Part shown: positions 59,600 to 64,000 of the stretch, piece after piece
How the letters are laid out: each line of letters starts with the position of its first letter
Position numbering within the stretch: position 1 is the first letter of the stretch
Notes under the pieces: model-generated
Told to the model about the DNA's origin: nothing
Database searches by the model: none
What the model saw: the letters and a program-made list of their open reading frames with translations, nothing else
NCBI GenBank assembly: GCA_023052935.1
Contig: CM041294.1
Span: 22,778,635-22,842,634 of the forward strand
DNA from: Piezodorus guildinii
Taxonomy: Eukaryota; Arthropoda; Insecta; Hemiptera; Pentatomidae
Length of the DNA: 64,000 nucleotides
Direction: 5' to 3'
Translations under genes and position numbers: made by a program

Positions 59600-59700
59600 T
59601 TTTACTCCCATAAAAAAAATTCTAGGGTCACCTGCGGATTTGAACCCGTGCTCTTGGGTGTAGATGACTGCTAGCAAGCCACTATGCTGCAGGTATCCTT
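59600..59700 (-). mobile_element. tRNA-derived SINE family 1, copy 4
   Basis: Minus strand: GCATAGTGGCTTGCTAGCAG, then ACGGGTTCAAATCCGCAGGT, GACCCTAGAATTTTTTTTAT, GGGAGTAAAAAAATCG. The A box is more diverged than in the other copies. Confidence 0.65.
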
Positions 59701-59704
59701 TATT

Positions 59705-61410
59705 TAACAATTTATATTAATGTAATAATATATGACGTTATTCTGAAAAGAAACTGGTGTGGATAAAATAAAAAAAGACCCGAAACAAATTAGTCAGTTT
59801 AAGTCACAGGAAGGACGCACTGACCTAACCTTAAATAGGCTCACTGAAGAATAATCGAATTATCGTAGGGAAGATTAAAAAGTTCGGTTTATCAAGTTTG
59901 CTTAGTGGAAATCTCCAGCTTTATACAGTCTTTTAGCAGTTTTGTCTCGCCAAAGACCATAAATATCGCAAGGATGCCCCTTTCTGCTGTACTCATAATG
60001 TCGCAAAACATTCTTAAACTTACCCCCCTACAATCATTTAAAAAAATCCTCCCATTCGCAGAACACATATATTTTCATCATGTGAATGATTTGTTTTCTT
60101 TGTTAAAGTGGCAATGACATAAGATGTTTTTCTTGTGTAGTGTTCAGTTTAAATGCCGTACTCCCACACTTCCCTTCGTAATAATTCTGCTACAACGGAA
60201 AACTACCGAGGCTTATCCAACAGTGACTGCGTCCCGCTTCGGTAACCTTCCGTCTCCTCCTGCCTATGCAACAGACTTTACATCCACCCTACTGTGATAA
60301 AACCAGCAAAATGATTTTTTTTTTTGTTTTTTTAATCTTTTCTTAGGTATTTGTAGCGCAAACAGCCACACCTAGCCATTGCCAACCATAGTAAAGTTGA
60401 ATTAGTGATTCATTGAAGATCTATCGCTCGGAACCATAAATTGGATTTCCTTTTGATAACATTCTTATTAAGAAATTAGCTGTAACCCGCGGCTTTGCTC
60501 GCGAATATTTCATTTTATTTTTATTTAAATTTGCATAAATGCGTTTATAAGTGGTAACTATGAAATGCATATGATAGAGTAGTTGTTTGGAGAAGAAACT
60601 ACCAACAAAAAACACTTCCTTTATTTTTTTTCTTACTGGTGCGTTTTCTTGGTGGCTGCACCCTCAACCAACTTTCTTACCATATAGTCAAAACGGCCAA
60701 CAACTACTCCATTATTATAACGCGTATAAATATTATATTTTTTATAATTATATTTATCAGAGTTGCTTTTAAATGAAAAGATTCCCACACGTTGGATCAA
60801 TGTATATCATTTACAATAATTTTGAAGCAACAAAAACACAAAAGTGACTATATACCACGATTACGTTGCAGCTAAAATATATTGAGTAATTTTGGGTATG
60901 CCTGCTTCCACTGGATCGCTATTGTATATTTAACAGAATTAAATTGCAACTTATTAGACTAAAGTTTGAATTATGGTCGATGAAGAAAGTGATTTAAAAA
61001 CAACTTAACCTATTACTATAATTAGTCTAATATAACAATAAATATCTTGTTTCTAATAATAGACACACTGAAAAAATAGAACAAAAACTACACTTCTTTA
61101 TCTTTGTTTGCGGTTTGGTGAATTCAGTTTGATAAATAAAATAATTTAAATTAAATTGCTACAAATTACGAAAGATGTTGATAGTGACTATGTTGAATGA
61201 GGTTATATAAAAAAACACAGGTGAATAGCAATGAGCTACTCTGTTTATGATAAATAAAAGATTATTATTTCATATCAGATATCATTTTTTTTTTACTCAA
61301 TGTTACAATTACATACCAGTACCAAGTAGCCACATCCAAATTATTCAATAACATATTTTTATCTTTTAAACATAACCGTTGTATATCATCATAACTCCTT
61401 TGGAACTCAA
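59705..61410. other. Anonymous DNA, with one common insect-repeat fragment
   Basis: TAACCCGCGGCTTTGCTCGC at 60482-60501 is a short sequence I associate with widespread arthropod interspersed repeats, but cannot classify. No gene supported. Confidence 0.4.
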
Positions 61411-61414
61411 AAAA

Positions 61415-62168
61415 TCTGGTGCGGGCAACACACGACTTTCACTTACCTCGATTTTTAAAATCAATGAAAGAATTAATCAAATACAGTTAGAGATGAAAAT
61501 ACCTGAAACTATTAAGGAATTAATCAAATTGAATTTCTATAGAAACATGTGTTTCATTAAAAAATCTATTATATTATTATCTAAAATAATCAGTTAGTTT
61601 TATGTTCATTTCATCGCTCTCTATTAAATTTTAAAAGCTTGTGTATGAGATGATAATTTTTCTAAAATCTTTAGCTTTCCAACGGTATATCATACATGTA
61701 TATTACTGCTCTTATGTTCAAAAACGAAAAATTACATAAAAAAAATATTTTTTCTGTTTTCTCCTTTAGTTGGGTATCGAATTTATTCAATTTATATATT
61801 TACCTGTTTTTCATCAGCGTTAACAAGATAATCTAGTTATTATTATTGAATCTACAAAACTAAAGGTACTTTAGGGGAAGAAAATTTAAAATATCGGCAT
61901 TTAAGCCCTGTCAGACCATTTTAATCAGAATAAAACCTACATGATGTTAACGCCCATTAAAATATAGCGAGTTTAATCAAAATCGTCGGAACCGTTTTTA
62001 AGAAAATCGAAAAAAAGTGCAAAATGCATGGTATAAAGTGCCTCTTCTGGTAAGCTCATTTTGATGAAAAAAGTTTTGTCACGTCTCGGGCGTATAGTTG
62101 TCTTAAATATGAAATTTCAGTTTTAAAGGACTTACCGTTTCCGCCCGGGAGTTACCACACACACACAC
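61415..62168 (+). mobile_element. Family A copy 14, truncated at an R1-like LINE
   Basis: Starts TCTGGTGCGGGCAACACACG and is collinear to GGGAGTTACCACACACACAC, ending inside the CA microsatellite, where minus-strand LINE sequence begins. The missing 3' end is not seen elsewhere nearby. Confidence 0.9.
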
Positions 62169-62960
62169 AGATACTCTTGAACTCTTCTCTCTCTCTCTGG
62201 AAGCGGGTACAGCAGAAGAAAACATGGGCCACACTCTCTTCTACTCCCGGGCACACTGGACATTCTTCCGTGTCGTCCAACTTGAACCTATACTGATAGG
62301 CACGGAAGCAGCCATGTCCCGTTAAGAACTGAGTAAGGTAGAAGTCTATCTCACCGTGCTTTCTTGTGACCCAGGGTTGAATCTGGGGAACCAGCCTGTG
62401 GGTCCACCTTCCTTTTGTTGCAGCATCCCATCGATCCTGCCATATTCGAAATGTCTCCATTCTCTCCTCAGTCCTGGAAATACGACACGCTCTGTTATAT
62501 GAGCGTCTCCGCTCTTCAGCGATCAGCTCTATTGGTGGCATTTTGGCAATGACACATGCTGCCTCATAAGAGACAGTTCGGAAAGCACTTATAGCTTTCA
62601 GGGCAGTACGACGATAGACGGAAACCATGGGACTTCTATAGCTTAGTGTATTCAAGGTCCTTTCCCATATTGCAGCTGCATAGAGCAATATCGACGTTAC
62701 AACTTTCGATATTAAAATCTACGACTATGCCTGGGTCCTCCTACGTTTGGCATAAATCGGGACAACGCTGTAGTTACCTTTGCTGCTTTATTACATACTC
62801 GTTGGATGTGCTCTTTGAAGTTCAGCCTCTGATCAATAATCACTCCGAGATACCTCAAAGAAGGCTTGGAACGCCAAGAGTATCTGTGGCGCTGATCCAA
62901 CGGCCGATAATATCATTAGCCTAATGCTGCTTTCGCAGGATTATTGGATGGCTCTCCAAC
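62169..62960 (-). pseudogene. R1/I-group LINE, C-terminal part
   Basis: Minus strand from 62900: SLRYLGVIIDQRLNFKEHIQ, RVCNKAAKVTTALSRFMPNV, a frameshift, then a 178-codon frame: MLYAAAIWERTLN, VYRRTALKAISAFRTVSYEA, ACVIAKMPPIELIAEERRRS, FYLTQFLTGHGCFRAYQYRF and the zinc-knuckle-like CPVCPGVEESVAHVFFCC (C-x2-C-x8-H-x4-C). This layout is typical of R1-clade non-LTR elements downstream of the RT. The RT palm and the 3' end are both missing. 62960 is approximate; 62960-63215 remains unassigned and may be another piece of it. Confidence 0.85.
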
Positions 62961-63232
62961 GCATGTCAGCAGATATCATAAAGAAGCTGAGGACCCAAGA
63001 AAAGGAAAGGCGAGGCTGGAGTTAGCCTGCAACAGTGAGGCGGCACACAGCCACTCCCCTCCACGAGTGGGGTGTAGGGAGGTTGGTTTTGGTGGGTATT
63101 GATGGGTAAGATTTCCACCTGCCCTCGTATGTAGAGAACCGTGCAAATTATATTCTTCCATTTAGAACGCAAGATTTAATATAAACAATATTACGTACTG
63201 AATTGTAACTATATTGTTAACATAAATGGTAA

Positions 63233-63577
63233 TAATAGGCTAAGCGAACCCGAAGGTTCGATGCCGATACCACCAAATTCTGCCACACAGACGCGTCCAA
63301 TGTTCACCGTTCAAGCCCAAGCCCTCGAGATCAGCCTTAACGCAATCCTCCCATCGACGCTTCGGCCTACCTTTTGGACTCCTACCAGTCGGATCAGTGA
63401 GTACCAACTTTCTCGGAATCCGCTCCTCATCGAGCCCAACAACTTTACTCGCCCATTTGAGTCTCCGCGATGCTATCAACTCAATTATATTCACAGGGTA
63501 CAAGTTTCGCAATTCCGCGTTGTGCAACCTTCTAAATTTCCCAGTGGCCTCATCTCTCTTCGGACCAAATATATTAC
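63233..63577 (-). mobile_element. LINE B copy 4, 5'-truncated, with 15-bp target duplication
   Basis: Minus strand encodes RRLHNAELRNLYPV-type sequence (here HNAELRNLYPVNIIELIASR), RLKWASKVVGLDEERIPRKL, SPKGRPKRRWEDCVKADLEG and LGLNGEHWTRLCGRIWWYRH, with an intact stop and the 3' UTR hairpin CGAACC-CGAA-GGTTCG. A perfect 15-bp direct repeat TAACATAAATGGTAA flanks it (63218-63232 and 63578-63592), as expected of target-primed reverse transcription. The last 95 codons are open, so this is among the younger insertions. Confidence 0.92.
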
Positions 63578-63756
63578 TAACATAAATGGTAAGTTGTTAT
63601 AAATCTCTAAACTAACATTGTTATTAATTATTTCAAATTTAATACTATTTTGTTAAAACTTATGTTTCACTGTAAACGAAATGGGATTCCTATAGAAAGA
63701 TAATTTAACTTTTAATGTTTAATGTAAATAGTTCATTTGAAATATATTTATTTTAT

Positions 63757-64000
63757 TTAATCTTCTACTCTTCTACCGCCAACGGTGTGAGCATCCTTTT
63801 TATAGAGCCTAATCCATTGATCTCTCTCCTGAACCAATCTTCTTCTCCTTCTCCAATCCAGACCCCTTCTGTCAAAGGCTTCCTGAATCGCGCCTTCCCA
63901 AGTCTTCCTCGGTCTTCCTCTTGGTCTTAGACCTTCCACCCTTGTCTCATATACAGCCTTTGCTACTCGGTTTTCTGCCATTCTTGAAACATGGGCGAAC
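63757..64000 (-). pseudogene. LINE C-terminal fragment, runs off right edge
   Basis: Minus-strand frame: MAENRVAKAVYETRVEGLRP, RGRPRKTWEGAIQEAFDRRG and LVQERDQWIRL. The GRP-x-x-W...RD-W pattern marks the extreme C-terminus of several insect LINE ORF2 proteins. It differs from LINE B, so it is a further family. The frame is open toward the right edge. Confidence 0.7.

Overview
The window is AT-rich animal nuclear DNA, most likely from an arthropod. It contains a spliced ribosomal protein gene whose translation is metazoan RpL39, a Golgi tether gene (COG3), several mariner families, non-LTR retrotransposon fragments, tRNA-derived SINEs and long microsatellites. No bacterial gene organisation is visible. 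I cannot name the species from sequence alone.

Layout. 1-1660: the 5' end of a COG3-like gene on the minus strand (three coding exons visible; the rest lies off the left edge). 1661-1982: a 322-bp divergent promoter region. 1983-6275: RpL39 on the plus strand, three coding exons; its about 4.1-kb second intron carries a MITE-like element that contains a dead mariner. These two are the only host genes I can support. From 6.4 kb to the right edge I see repeats and anonymous AT-rich DNA.

Repeats. (1) An unclassified family of about 0.9 kb, called family A here, with at least 14 whole or partial copies on both strands (16.3-62.2 kb). It has near-terminal inverted repeats, a 3' hairpin and an internal CA microsatellite, and no coding capacity. 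(2) Mariner elements of three kinds, all defective, most of them internal-deletion derivatives with recognisable TIRs. (3) LINE fragments: a CR1/Jockey-group family (8.0-9.8, 39.1-40.2, 49.6-50.3 kb), a family with a GRPKRRWEDC C-terminus and a hairpin-bearing 3' UTR (23.1, 27.6-28.3, 55.8-56.4, 63.2 kb), an R1/I-group piece (62.2-62.9 kb) and two smaller pieces. (4) Two SINE families. (5) A hAT-like MITE with a perfect 8-bp target duplication. (6) Three foldback (long inverted repeat) elements at 35.2-38.2, 43.1-44.0 and 44.4-45.0 kb. (7) A satellite-like array with a three-part higher-order unit (30.5-32.4 kb), split by a family A copy.

The least expected signal is a set of short motifs matching the hammerhead ribozyme core (CUGANGA, a hairpin, GAAAC, then GUC or GUA) at 29.2, 38.1, 43.2 and 44.0 kb, with decayed relatives at 29.9 and 35.6 kb. 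Four of them sit in the arms of foldback elements. Hammerhead motifs are known from Penelope-like retroelements and some animal satellites, so the foldbacks may be non-coding derivatives of such elements. Nested insertions give relative ages: a mariner is inside a family A copy, a family A copy is inside the satellite array, and a SINE plus a mariner are inside one foldback arm.
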